This document shows positions 31,144 to 41,219 of a stretch of DNA of 64,000 nucleotides, piece after piece. Every line of letters starts with the position of its first letter. Position 1 is the first letter of the stretch. Location of the stretch: the NCBI GenBank assembly GCA_001936135.1, contig CP012813.1, positions 248,001 to 312,000 on the forward strand, given 5' to 3'. The DNA comes from Saccharomycopsis fibuligera x Saccharomycopsis cf. fibuligera. Lineage: Eukaryota; Ascomycota; Saccharomycetes; Ascoideales; Saccharomycopsidaceae. The position numbers and the translations under genes are program-made. The notes below the pieces were generated by a model that worked only from the letters and a program-made list of their open reading frames with translations, was not told where the DNA came from and ran no database searches.

Positions 31144-31608
31144 TTAATGCTGAACTTTATGATCGCCACCAGCATTCTGTTTCCCGTTGCTACCACCACC
31201 AACAGCATCACTGTAAGAAGGAACTTGGTTATTATTTCCAGCAGCCCCACCTAATGATGAAGACCCTGTTTCTTGATTGAACGGGTTCTCATTGGCACTA
31301 TTATGGAATACTGGTCTATCGAAAGAGTCAGCTTCGTCATCATCATCAGGAATTTGCAAATGGTCCATGTAACTATTACCACCATTACCAGTAATTGCCG
31401 ATTTATGATAAATGAACCACCATGCATGACCAATAGCTATAATGTGACCGAATACTGAAAACACTACTGGGAAGAAAAGTAAGAAATTGATCCAAAAATG
31501 TACGTCTTTCCAGTTATTGCCATTTTTGAAATAAATGGTGGCGGGGGCCAAAGAGATGGCCAATAAGTAGAATGGCATGTCTTCATTGTTGAATGGTGTG
31601 CCAGACAT
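31144..31608 (-). CDS. Pmp3/SNA-family small membrane protein with a long hydrophilic tail
   Basis: A 154-residue protein. Two hydrophobic spans, about 12-30 (FYLLAISLAPATIYFKNG) and 38-66 (FWINFLLFFPVVFSVFGHII), form the Pmp3 module, and HAWWFIY is the conserved end. The tail (67-154) is hydrophilic, with an acidic DDDDEAD run, NPF, Gly/Asn-rich sequence and VPSYSDA, which resembles a PPxY/PSxY Rsp5-binding motif without the double proline. S. cerevisiae relatives with tails are Sna2/Sna3/Sna4, which reach the vacuole by ubiquitin-dependent sorting; tail-less Pmp3 affects plasma-membrane potential. The tail favours the SNA type. The exact ortholog cannot be told. Confidence 0.85.
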   Translation of the reverse strand: MSGTPFNNEDMPFYLLAISLAPATIYFKNGNNWKDVHFWINFLLFFPVVFSVFGHIIAIGHAWWFIYHKSAITGNGGNSYMDHLQIPDDDDEADSFDRPVFHNSANENPFNQETGSSSLGGAAGNNNQVPSYSDAVGGGSNGKQNAGGDHKVQH

Positions 31609-32314
31609 TTTGACAATATTTTTGAGTTATAATGATGGTGAACTTTTAAATTAATGACGTGGTATGATATAGTAGAAAGATGGTAATAAGCAGAATGTAA
31701 TGATGTTGGAGTGCTGGTGATGGTTTCGCTTGCTGTCAACTAAGTCAAATCAATCAAATTGCATACGTCCTCGATCGTCCCTCGGCGCAGCCCAAGTAGT
31801 GGTTGTGGGCGATGGCGGAGAGGTTCCATTTGTTTGGGTCAAAAGCAGAAATATTTCAACATGTCTTGCATTTTACTATATCGTATGTAACCGGTCTGTA
31901 GAGCAGAGAATATTCACTTTTGAGTGCGGTTTAGTTTTTGAGAAATTTTAGAATGAAAGTCACGGCTTTTTTTCGTTGCTTTATACTATAACAGTGAAGC
32001 TTAGGCTGAAAGAATCCAAGCCAAGCTTTACTAGCAAATATACAATATACTAATCAAGGTTAAACCAAAATACAAGCTTATGTTCTAGATAAGAACTAAA
32101 AAGCAAGCGAAATGCTATTCAAATCACAAAATAGATTAATAAAGTTATATGACTTCTTACCAGAGGATGTTGCCACCCATGTACTATGTCTGTTTTCCAA
32201 ATTATCAAGATAACAATCAACAGGATTCTCCCAAACTACTTTGCTTGAAAAAAAAAAAAATAAAAAATAAACATCAATTAAGAGCTTAACCATTTTTTTC
32301 ATATGGTAGTTCAT
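31609..32314. other. Intergenic region between two minus-strand genes
   Basis: It carries the promoter of the Pmp3-family gene. A codon-like minus-strand frame at about 32096-32250, listed separately, is the only possible coding material. Confidence 0.55.
32096..32250 (-). pseudogene. Protein-like orphan segment, possible relic or exon
   Basis: Reading leftwards from about 32250, the frame gives SSKVVWENPVDCYLDNLENR then HSTWVATSSGKKSYNFINLF and stops near 32096. Codon use and amino-acid mix look coding, unlike neighbouring frames, but there is no plausible start other than through an A/T run next to the reductase stop codon. A GTAAGA inside could be a splice donor. I recognise no family. 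It may be a remnant of a lost gene or chance. Confidence 0.25.
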
Positions 32315-33382
32315 TTATTCTTGATCCTCTGGACTTGTAGCATAAATAATTGCATCCTCAACGTCTTTCCAAAATGCATCCGAACCATACTTTGGGCTCC
32401 ATCCCAACTGCAAATAGCTTTCTAATTCTGCTTTAACATAAGAATTAGAACCCCATAAAATTGCAAAACCTGGGATGCCAGTAAGTTGATCAACTTTATT
32501 TGGTTCAAGCTGAGCAACACCATCCTTCGATACCGCTCTTTGTTCGGTTAAGTATTGTGCTAATTTAGCAGAAACATCTTTCCAATTATGGTAACCCACT
32601 TCGGCAAAATAGTACCCTAATTTTCCGGTTCTGAGTTGGATGTCCTCATTGCCAGTTGTTGTTGCAAGTAATTTAATGAGAAGAATGGCGTAAAGATTAC
32701 CTAAATCTTTAATGTGAACATGAGACCAAATATAGTCTCCACTATACACAGTAAACGCTTGATCGTTTTTAATTGCAGCAGCAACCAATAATGGTAACTG
32801 AACAGAATGCTTATGACCATAGCCATTGCTTACCCCAAAAACCGTTGGTGGAGACACAATTACCGTTTTGACGTATGTTGGATTAGATTCTTCAATGTCT
32901 AAGATAATTTTATCAACTAAACGATGTGGATTCCCCTCAGGTAAATTATTGATCTTGTCATTATCTTTCAAATCTGAAACTGGTTCAGTTGCTGGCCCTT
33001 CATCCTTGATAATAGAATCATCAAGAACGTCAGCACCCGAGGTGTGGATTATGTAAAAGTTTGATCTTTTAGCCTTTGCTACATCTGCAAGGACCTGGGC
33101 ACTGGAAACGTGGTAGATGTCAGCGGCGGTGATAACAATATCAGCCAATTCATATTGTTGCTTCAATATGTCAGAACTGTCGAGATTACCGATGACCGTA
33201 GAGATGGTTTGGCTGTTGCTGGTGTTGCTTATTTTTTGTTTCAAGTCATTAGCTTTATCTTCTGTTCTTGCGAGAGCAGTGATTTGGAGGTTGTTGAAGC
33301 GTGGATCGTTCAAGAAGTTGTGAAGCACTTCGCCGCCAATGTAGCCAGTTGCCCCAGTGATGAAAAGTTTCAAGTTGGACAT
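32315..33382 (-). CDS. NAD(P)-dependent extended SDR (epimerase/NmrA-like reductase)
   Basis: A 355-residue protein opening MSNLKLFITGATGYIGGEVL. TGATGYIGG (9-17) is the glycine-rich nucleotide-binding loop of extended SDRs. ALARTEDKA at the second strand end has the Arg typical of NADP preference. VITAADIYHVSSAQ, FYIIHTSGADVL and VKTVIVSPPTVFGV follow in the order expected for the epimerase/dehydratase superfamily. YGHKHSVQLPLLVAAAI and WSHVHIKDLGNLYAILL match a fungal branch usually annotated as NAD-dependent epimerase or aldehyde-reductase-like. Substrate unknown, cytosolic by default. The next gene (SDS22) is divergent, separated by a 673-bp shared promoter. Confidence 0.9.
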   Translation of the reverse strand: MSNLKLFITGATGYIGGEVLHNFLNDPRFNNLQITALARTEDKANDLKQKISNTSNSQTISTVIGNLDSSDILKQQYELADIVITAADIYHVSSAQVLADVAKAKRSNFYIIHTSGADVLDDSIIKDEGPATEPVSDLKDNDKINNLPEGNPHRLVDKIILDIEESNPTYVKTVIVSPPTVFGVSNGYGHKHSVQLPLLVAAAIKNDQAFTVYSGDYIWSHVHIKDLGNLYAILLIKLLATTTGNEDIQLRTGKLGYYFAEVGYHNWKDVSAKLAQYLTEQRAVSKDGVAQLEPNKVDQLTGIPGFAILWGSNSYVKAELESYLQLGWSPKYGSDAFWKDVEDAIIYATSPEDQE

Positions 33383-34055
33383 GGTTGGCTGCTGTTATTG
33401 AAATGAGTTTTCAGTTGAGATATAAGCTTACTGAATATGAGAGTGGCCGATCGGACAGCTATTGGATAGACAGAGGTGTGCTAGGCTCGACAGAGGTTGA
33501 TATAATTCGCCTTTATAGCATTTGTACTATACCATGGAGACAGCACCTTTCCAGATATATTAATTCACTTCATTAGTAATCAAAAATGCTTATAATGGTG
33601 ACCAATGGAAGTAAACTAATTATCACGTTTTTGTTTTATTTGCGGGAAAACAGAAATATTGCTTTCTAAATAACTGAGATTTGTCTATACAGTTTATGCT
33701 AATCAACAAGGTTTATGCTCAATTGCGGCCGGAAAGAGCTAAACACAGCTGTATACGGTAAACGAATATCTACAAGCAGATACTATCACATTATTCAGAA
33801 AGCTTTCCCATCGGCAAAAGCAGCAGTGTTATATACTGTGTATAGCCGTAAGGAAACAGATTTCCGATGCTCATCACCTTCTCTGCCATGAGCCCTGGCT
33901 ACTGCCCCCTGACTAAGCAAATACAATCATAAACTCAATCAAGTCTTCACTTGTGGCAAACACCTAGCAAAACATAGTGATAACCATCATTATCCACCAG
34001 CACTACCTAGCGCTAACCCCAGCACTACCGGCAACCCCAGCACTACCCACTACCT
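33383..34055. promoter_or_regulatory. Divergent promoter, reductase and SDS22
   Basis: Just before the SDS22 ATG there are three copies of CAGCACTACC (33998, 34020, 34038) within 50 bp. No gene is visible inside. Confidence 0.55.
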
Positions 34056-35180
34056 ATGAGCGAAGACACCAAACAAACCGCTGCGGAAAAGGCCCCTGAG
34101 CAGACTGTCGCACAGCCCCTGGAAGATGTCTTTTCTGGCACCGATGACGAAGGCGAACACGATGATGATCCGGAAAACAAGGCAGACGTTGACATCGGTA
34201 AAGAACTAGACAAGAAGCATTACACCGGTCAAATCATTGATGATCCTCAGCCCGATGTCATTGAATTGGATCGCGAATTGACCGAAGGTATCCCACTAGA
34301 TACCAACTATGTTGAGCTTATCCATTTGAAAATTAGATCTCTCAAAGATTTGGATCTAGGAAGATTTCAAAATGCGGAATCAATTTGCTTGAGACAAAAC
34401 TTGATTGAATCAATTTCTGATGTCAAACATTACAATCCAGAAAAGCTCACAGAGTTGGACTTTTACGATAATAGAATTGATCATATTAGTTCTCATGTCA
34501 ATGATCTTGTTAACTTGACAAGCTTAGACTTGTCCTTCAATCGAATTAAAAACATTAAGAATTTGGACAAGTTGGTGAATTTGGAGAATTTGTATCTTAT
34601 TCAAAACAAAATCACAGAGATTAAGAATTTGAAAACTTTGCAAAAACTTACAAATTTGGAACTTGGTGGTAACAAAATTACTGAAATTTCGGAAGAATTG
34701 TTGCATCTTCCTGCAATTGAAAAACTTTGGCTTGGTAAAAATAGAATTACCAAACTTGAAAATCTTACGAACTTACAAAATTTGAAAATTTTGTCTATTC
34801 AGTCCAATAGGCTTTCCAAAATTGAAGGACTTGAAAAATGTGAAAATTTGGAAGAATTATACGTTGCTCAAAATAATTTAACTAAAATTGAAGGACTTGA
34901 TAATAATAAGAAATTAATGGTGCTTGACATCACAGGAAATAAGATTAAAAAATTGGAAAATTTGGAACATCTTACAGAATTGACGGATTTATGGGCATCT
35001 TCCAATCTCATTGATAGTTTTGAAAATATTGGAGAAGCTTTGAAAAATTGCAAGCAAATTGATACCGTTTATTTTGAAAATAATCCAGTACAGTTACAAA
35101 ATCAAACCAGCTATAGAAGAAAACTTAGATTGTATTTGCATAACAGCTTAACAAAGATCGATGCTACTTATATCCAGTAA
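34056..35180 (+). CDS. SDS22: Protein phosphatase 1 regulatory LRR subunit Sds22
   Basis: A 374-residue protein. An acidic N-terminus (1-75) precedes about eleven SDS22-type leucine-rich repeats of 22 residues (units such as NLTSLDLSFNRIKNIKNLDK and NLENLYLIQNKITEIKNLKT) and an LRR cap ending NSLTKIDATYIQ. Sds22 binds PP1 (Glc7) and, with inhibitor-3, controls its maturation and nuclear targeting for mitosis. Length and repeat register match S. cerevisiae Sds22 (338) plus a longer acidic tail. The leader carries a triplicated 10-mer. Confidence 0.95.
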   Translation: MSEDTKQTAAEKAPEQTVAQPLEDVFSGTDDEGEHDDDPENKADVDIGKELDKKHYTGQIIDDPQPDVIELDRELTEGIPLDTNYVELIHLKIRSLKDLDLGRFQNAESICLRQNLIESISDVKHYNPEKLTELDFYDNRIDHISSHVNDLVNLTSLDLSFNRIKNIKNLDKLVNLENLYLIQNKITEIKNLKTLQKLTNLELGGNKITEISEELLHLPAIEKLWLGKNRITKLENLTNLQNLKILSIQSNRLSKIEGLEKCENLEELYVAQNNLTKIEGLDNNKKLMVLDITGNKIKKLENLEHLTELTDLWASSNLIDSFENIGEALKNCKQIDTVYFENNPVQLQNQTSYRRKLRLYLHNSLTKIDATYIQ

Positions 35181-35596
35181 TTGTAATTGTAATTTTTTTT
35201 TTTAGGTTAGTTTTTTACCAATACAGTATTGCTCCCATTTGGCTTTTTACGACACAACTAAAGAAGTGTAACTTATTTGCAGATTTTCAAGATACTCTTT
35301 TTTTTTTCTTTTTTTTATTTTTTATTTTTTTGAATAGAAGTCTGTTGTTGTATGAACTTTAAATATAAATAATTCGTTTCTACAGTACTATGCTATCAAA
35401 TGCGATAATATGCACTTATGTTATGACGCAGAGATCGATGACTTCATCTGTCAAAATCTTAAATGCAAAGAAAAGAATAGCAGACAGTGATAAAAGGATG
35501 AGATAAGTCTCTACAACAATTGCCATCCAATAACAACTACCTCAATTTTCAACTTGAACACTCAATTCATCTTCAAAGTAAGCAAAACGCACAACA
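35181..35596. promoter_or_regulatory. Tandem intergenic, SDS22 3' end to TFB6-like promoter
   Basis: A 416-bp AT-rich spacer with T-rich runs near 35300-35330. Nothing further identifiable. Confidence 0.5.
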
Positions 35597-37393
35597 ATGA
35601 ATGAAAACATAGATTATGATTCCAAAGAACGACCAACCACTCCATTACATCCCAAGGCAAATGAAGAGTTCAAAACGGTGCCATCGGTTTCCAAGTTGAA
35701 AGATTTGGAATTGGATTTAAATCCAGATTTGTCTGATGATGACGATGATGCTGATGGCGATCAGGTCTACAACAACGATAATGACAAATACAACACTGAG
35801 GGCAGCAATACTAGTAATATTAATAGTAATGCTAGTGATATTGATAAATTAAAAGAAGTGGGAGAATTATATCATAAACAGCCTAAAGAGCAAGGACAAC
35901 CTCAAATATCACCACTAGCTGAGACTCAACAAGGTGATACTAAAAAAAGCAATAGCAATAAAAAGGGGAAAAAAATACATCCGTTGAGCATAAACGAAAG
36001 TATAAATACAAGTGAAGAAGTTTTTGACAGTAATAATAATGATGACAATGAGCAATTACAATTGAACCGACAGTTTAATTATAAAGATCAATTGGGCAAG
36101 CAAGTAGGAAACACAAAAACAGAGGATAGAGACAAAACTATTAGCGGAGATGGTAATGGAAAGGGAAATGGCAACGATGAGGCGGATGTGGATATTGATG
36201 ATGACGACGTTGATGAAGAAATGTTTGAAAGTGATTCAAGTATAAATGATGGAGACGTTGAAATCGATAATAGTGATAATACTAATGACCATAATGACAA
36301 CAATGATGGCGGTTTTATCAAGGAAAACAATGATGACGACAATGATGACGATTTTGAAGACGTGATTAATGCTGGAAAATTCAGTGAGAATTATACACAA
36401 GCATCAAATAAAGCCAATGAGCATAAACGGAAACTTTTTGAAATATATAATAATGATAATAGCATCGGAAATAATAGCAATGGTGAAACAGTACCTGAGT
36501 CTGACATGGAAGAGCATTGGTCCGATTTTAATGGATCGCCATTGATTTCTGTTGATGGTGGTAATGATGGCACGGGTAGGAAATCCGCAACAGAGCAAGA
36601 TTTGAGACTTGCTAGCATAAGCAACAATAGAAAGAAGAAACTTTCATCACTGCAAAATTCCAAATTGATTGCATATATCGATGGTGAATTGTTAGGTATT
36701 CAACGTAAGTTTGTTCAATCTTTTAATGCACCGCCTGCTGAATTTGATAATAAGGATGTTGAGGGCCAGAGGCAAGAAAATGATGTGACAAAGTTTGGAT
36801 ACCAAAAATTAACCTCACTACTTGATGATTTGAATAAAATTGTTGACTTCATTTGGTATACAGTGAAAATCACTCAAGGTCAGCCAACGTTTGTGATAAA
36901 TAATCCGCTGATAACATCAACAACCACCACCACCGCTATACAAGCAGACAACAACAACAGCAGCAACGACAACCTCAACATCAACAGCTATACTAATAGC
37001 GACAATATTGATGGTGCTACTGCCACCAATTTTGACAGCGCCACGGCCGCCGCACCAGCTACTGTCGTAACACAGCCGCCAACCCTAAGATCATTCTACC
37101 AAGGCCAGTATTTGATCCGTATAGCCGGTGATCTAGTCGACTACATTCAAAAATACACAATTGGTAAGCCAGAACTACGGCAATTAATCCTATTTATTCA
37201 AAAATTGGATCAGTTATTTGTGATAATTATTGACGATTTGAATGGATTTGATTCTACAGAGAAAGTGAGATTGGCTTCGATCGCGGAAAGGACTAGAATT
37301 GGTGTTATTAATATAACTATTAGGAATCGGATTAACGATTACAAGTATGAAATTGGAAAGTTGTATGAAGAATTGTTTGATAGGATATCTTAA
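35597..37393 (+). CDS. TFB6: TFB6-like TFIIH subunit with an acidic disordered N-terminus
   Basis: A 598-residue protein. Residues 1-335 are Asp/Asn/Glu-rich and disordered (DDDDDADGD, DVDIDDDDVDEEMFESD). The ordered C-terminal half begins KKLSSLQNSKLIAYIDGELL and continues IQRKFVQSF, YQKLTSLLDDLNKIVDFIWY, QYLIRIAGDLVDYIQKY, LFIQKLDQLFVIIIDDL and KVRLASIAERTRIGVI. This all-helical order fits the fungal Tfb6 family; S. cerevisiae Tfb6 helps release the Ssl2 helicase from TFIIH. A Thr/Asn/Ala-rich linker (36920-37080) splits the conserved part. The assignment is from recall of the family pattern and is not certain; the fallback is a conserved fungal nuclear protein. Confidence 0.65.
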   Translation: MNENIDYDSKERPTTPLHPKANEEFKTVPSVSKLKDLELDLNPDLSDDDDDADGDQVYNNDNDKYNTEGSNTSNINSNASDIDKLKEVGELYHKQPKEQGQPQISPLAETQQGDTKKSNSNKKGKKIHPLSINESINTSEEVFDSNNNDDNEQLQLNRQFNYKDQLGKQVGNTKTEDRDKTISGDGNGKGNGNDEADVDIDDDDVDEEMFESDSSINDGDVEIDNSDNTNDHNDNNDGGFIKENNDDDNDDDFEDVINAGKFSENYTQASNKANEHKRKLFEIYNNDNSIGNNSNGETVPESDMEEHWSDFNGSPLISVDGGNDGTGRKSATEQDLRLASISNNRKKKLSSLQNSKLIAYIDGELLGIQRKFVQSFNAPPAEFDNKDVEGQRQENDVTKFGYQKLTSLLDDLNKIVDFIWYTVKITQGQPTFVINNPLITSTTTTTAIQADNNNSSNDNLNINSYTNSDNIDGATATNFDSATAAAPATVVTQPPTLRSFYQGQYLIRIAGDLVDYIQKYTIGKPELRQLILFIQKLDQLFVIIIDDLNGFDSTEKVRLASIAERTRIGVINITIRNRINDYKYEIGKLYEELFDRIS

Positions 37394-37739
37394 AAAATTT
37401 GTAATTGAAGGCATTCAAAAAAATTTGTTATTATTAATTTCTGAAGAGTTTACTAACTACTCAGCAAAATTTAATTATGACAGATAATATGATTTTCTTT
37501 GATTCGAATTTCCTTCTTTTTTTTTTTGATTTTTCTGTCTATTCTTTTGTTTCTTGTTAGTATTGTCGTTGTTTGCTTTTCTTTAATGAATGATGTTTCA
37601 ATGACACTAGACATGTAGGATATATTAAAAATTATAACAAAAAAATAATAAACTATTGAAAAATATCAAAACATTGAAATATAATAAAAAATACTAAATA
37701 ATCATTACCACAAAAACCTCAAATCAAAAACATTAAACA
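37394..37739. other. Convergent 3' region
   Basis: An AT-rich spacer between two genes ending toward each other, with AATAA-type polyadenylation sequence on both strands. Nothing else seen. Confidence 0.5.
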
Positions 37740-38450
37740 TCAATACCGTTTCACATTATTTTGAGTATCTACCACTTTATAATGATTAATCTTAATCAAT
37801 ATAATATGATTTTGCTCCCCTTCAATATAAATCTTAGCATCCGGATAATCATTCAAAAGCTTAGTTCTATAATAGTTTCCCTCTTCTTCACTTTTGACTA
37901 AAATTGCTTCGCCATTGAGCGTCACACTAATTGTAGAGAGTTCATTCTGGTTCATGCTTTTCAAAAGTTGTAATAACGGAGAAATATCAGTAGTTGAATT
38001 GTTCCCATTATTGCCGTCGTTATCATTATTAATGTCGTTACTATGAGAGGGGGCCTTCTCGGTGTTTATGGTGACATTTGGTTCATTACTGCTAGCCCCA
38101 CTAATGCTTTGAGACTTTGCAGTAACCCAATCGTGAATTAATACACTGACTTTTGGATTCTTAGTAATATTTTCAAAATTTGTAGCGTTTTTGTTAACGG
38201 AAAATAGAATGTATGAATTCCCCACGTCTTTCTTGTCACCGTCATTTTGTTGCTGTGTCTGCGGCTGACTCTGCTTCTGCTGTTGTTGTTGTTGAGAATT
38301 ATAGAGCTCATTTTTGCACAAGTACACATAATTCATTAATGAAACATTTGGCTGATGAGTTTCTGGATCAGATGTGGATAAATGGGCAAATTTAGCATTT
38401 TTGAGCAAGTTGACCATTAAATCAGAAAGGTGACTGCTTTCCACGGACAT
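37740..38450 (-). CDS. FMN-binding split-barrel (pyridoxamine-phosphate-oxidase-like) protein
   Basis: A 236-residue protein. The split-barrel fold is visible in KFAHLSTSDPETHQPNVSLM followed by NYVYLC, then SYILFSVNKNATNFENITKN and PKVSVLIHDWV, and a C-terminal strand set ISVTLNGEAILV and AKIYIEGEQNHIILIKI. The pattern matches the S. cerevisiae YLR456W/YPR172W pair, which bind FMN but have no established reaction. Low-complexity inserts (a Gln run around 38250-38300 and an Asn/Asp run around 37990-38040) interrupt loops. It is divergent from the complex I 24-kDa gene. Confidence 0.82.
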   Translation of the reverse strand: MSVESSHLSDLMVNLLKNAKFAHLSTSDPETHQPNVSLMNYVYLCKNELYNSQQQQQQKQSQPQTQQQNDGDKKDVGNSYILFSVNKNATNFENITKNPKVSVLIHDWVTAKSQSISGASSNEPNVTINTEKAPSHSNDINNDNDGNNGNNSTTDISPLLQLLKSMNQNELSTISVTLNGEAILVKSEEEGNYYRTKLLNDYPDAKIYIEGEQNHIILIKINHYKVVDTQNNVKRY

Positions 38451-39096
38451 TGTAACAAATTATTTAATTGAGCAATTAAGACGTTTGATGTTTGTTGATA
38501 AGAGCTATGGCTATAAGGAATAACCAATTTAATATCTTTTAGAATTTTTGACCACAACAGAGCTGGATTTGTAATGCTTTGCTTCTGGATCTTATTAGAC
38601 CCCTGTTTATTCTCTATACCTCCAGAGAGAGGCAAAAATCATATTATATTGCGCATGCCCATCGCTTCGAACCAGTTGTGCTTATGTAACTTCTCCCTCT
38701 CAGCGTGTTTATTCATAAATTATGTAATTTAAGATATTATGAGCACCGGTATATTTATCACCAGGGCAGCATAACGCATTGGCCAATGAGCGACAAACAA
38801 AAACAGATTACAGTACAGCGGCAGCGACAGCAGAAAAAAAAATATAGCGACAGCCCCAGAAAACCAGTTTTTTTATATTCCACTGGGTTGATTTTGCAAA
38901 GTGGGTTTGTCAGTGATATATTAGTTGATTGACTGAGTCTGGCTTGAAATATTCATTAAAGGAGGAGTCTGTCTGCTGTAGTTTTTCCCTTGTTCAAAGT
39001 ACCCTTTATTATTCACACTACACATCAAACATTAAACATATCAAATAATATCAGATTATATTATACGCAATACACAATAAATACACAATACACAAC
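38451..39096. promoter_or_regulatory. Divergent promoter, split-barrel protein and complex I 24-kDa subunit
   Basis: A 646-bp region with no gene-like frame. The last 60 bases before 39097 are a repeated ATACACAATA-type leader. Confidence 0.5.
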
Positions 39097-39873
39097 ATGT
39101 CTCTCTTGAAACCAATAACACAAGTGCTAAAAATCGCTAGGGCACCAAAGGCTTTCACCGCATACGGTTTACCAGCAATCAACAAGACTTCAAAGAATTT
39201 AACCAATTTTGGCCAAAAGAGAACTTCGATTGTTTCTGTTCATAGAGACACTAAAGAAGATAATCCAGAAATACCATTTGAATTCACCGCTGAGAATCAT
39301 GAAAGAGCAAAGGAAATAATTGCTAAATATCCTCCACAATACAAAAAGGGTGCGGTTATGGCACTTTTGGACTTGGGTCAACGTCAATCTGGCTTTACTT
39401 CAATCTCATTAATGAACTATGTTGCCAAATATTTGGATATGCCACCAATGAGAGTTTATGAAGTTGCTACTTTTTACACCATGTATATGAGACATCCAAT
39501 TGGAAAATTCAATATTCAATGCTGTACTACTACACCATGTCAATTGCGCGGGTCTGACGATATCATGAGAGCAATTCATGACTTCACTAAAGCTCATCCT
39601 GGTGATACTAGTGCTGATAAATTATTCCATTTCCAAGAAGTTGAATGTTTGGGTGCTTGTGCTAACGCTCCAATGATGGCAGTGAATGATGATTATTATG
39701 AAGATTTGACTTACGATACAACTATAGAAATATTACAAGCTTTTAAAGATGGCAAAATTCCAAAACCTGGTCCAGTTTCCGGTAGAACTACCATTGAACC
39801 TCACGGGGGTAGAACTACTTTGCTCAGTAAAGAACCAACCGATATTAAGAAACTTACGAGATCTGATTTATAA
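39097..39873 (+). CDS. NADH:ubiquinone oxidoreductase 24-kDa subunit (NDUFV2-type)
   Basis: A 258-residue protein. Residues 1-45 are a basic mitochondrial presequence (LLKPITQVLKIARAPKAF). The thioredoxin-like [2Fe-2S] domain follows, with KYPPQYKKGAVMALLDLGQR, VYEVATFYTMYMRHPIGKFN and the four cluster ligands C143-x4-C148 (CTTTPC) and C184-x3-C188 (CLGAC). The C-terminus (PHGGRTTL) is typical of the fungal 24-kDa subunit. It carries the N1a cluster next to the 51-kDa FMN subunit in the matrix arm. Its presence means the organism has proton-pumping complex I, which excludes Saccharomyces and fits a CTG-clade yeast. Confidence 0.95.
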   Translation: MSLLKPITQVLKIARAPKAFTAYGLPAINKTSKNLTNFGQKRTSIVSVHRDTKEDNPEIPFEFTAENHERAKEIIAKYPPQYKKGAVMALLDLGQRQSGFTSISLMNYVAKYLDMPPMRVYEVATFYTMYMRHPIGKFNIQCCTTTPCQLRGSDDIMRAIHDFTKAHPGDTSADKLFHFQEVECLGACANAPMMAVNDDYYEDLTYDTTIEILQAFKDGKIPKPGPVSGRTTIEPHGGRTTLLSKEPTDIKKLTRSDL

Positions 39874-40178
39874 GTTTGGTCCTTCAGTTTCCTTTTTCTG
39901 TTTTTATTATCGTCATAGTCATTTTATATACTGAATGAATTAATATAATTGTTTATTTTGCTTTGTGTTTGATTGTTTTATTTTTATTATCTTGTTCCAA
40001 AATTCAAATGAGCTTGAGATCCTAGAAGAGAAAGTTTTGTCTGTATTCTTTGGGCATAATTCTAATAGTTCAAAATAGCTTCTTTGTTTAAAAGATGTTT
40101 ATTATTCAAACTAAAGCTAAAAAATTATTAATCCCAATATTGGGCTCATGATTTCACTTATTTTGTTGAATGTTTCCG

Positions 40179-40209
<31 letters not shown>

Positions 40210-40851
40210 TTTCAAGAGCAGCTTTTTCATATTACGTTATGTAAACATCTATTTATTTAATTTGTTTGGTTTCTTTATGCTGTTTTTATTTCTATTCTTC
40301 TTCTGCTTCCTATCTTAAATAATTTGGATTAAATCAGCTTATAAAATATTGGTGGTTTTCATTTTACTTTACTTCACTTTGCTTTACTTTGCTCTACTTT
40401 CCTTTACTTTGCTCTACTTTGCTTTGCCTTTATTTTATTTATTAGATTTTATTTTTATTTAATTTTGTGCAAGAAACTGCTAAAAAGTCAAGTAAGTCAA
40501 ATGATTATGTCGATAAAAAAATGAAATAACAATTGAAACAATTTTTTTGAAACAAATAAATCAAAAGAGAAAATGGAAAAAAAAAATTAAAAAAAGGATA
40601 AAGCTGATAAAAAAGAAAAAAAAAAAAAAAAAAAAAAAAAAAAGATAAAAACATAGGGTAGAAAAAAGCAGCAACAGCAGCAGTGATTCTATCAAATAAA
40701 TGAATCAAAAGAAATCGGATAAGTTAAATCCAATAGAAAAAGAATAAAGAAAAAGACAACTGAAACTAAAACGAAAACAGAAACAAACAAAATAAAAACA
40801 AAGATAGCTAGCACAAACAGCTTGTAATATTAATTTTTAATAATCAGATAA
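39874..40851. other. Convergent intergenic region with T29, A28 and a TTTGCTCTAC repeat
   Basis: It lies between the 3' ends of the 24-kDa gene and SLA1. T29 is at 40179-40207 and A28 at 40616-40643. Degenerate decamers of the TTTGCTCTAC/TTTGCTTTAC type fill about 40366-40435. No gene is visible. Confidence 0.6.
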
Positions 40852-41170
40852 TCAAAATCCGAATGGATTATCAGGAGTAGCATTTGCCAAACTAGCCTGT
40901 CTTCCTGTTGCTTGTCCCTGCAATCCACCATTCGCATTACCAAATCCACCAGCACCAGCGCCACCAGCACCAGTGCCAAATGACGTGGCTGGAGAATTAC
41001 CAAATCCGAACCCTGTTGGTTGCGAAGTAAGACCAGTTGCTTGTGTTTGTATTGGTGCTGTTGGAGAAAACGTAGTCTGTGGGGTGAACAAATTAGAGGT
41101 GGAACTTCCTGCAAATGGTAATTGTTGCAACGTTGGCGCACCTCCAGTGAACTGCTGCTGCTGCTGCTGC

Positions 41171-41219
<49 letters not shown>

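Noticed and set aside
38641-38700. CTTCGAACCA as a possible tRNA T-loop on the minus strand
   Set aside because: No acceptor or anticodon stem can be folded around it.
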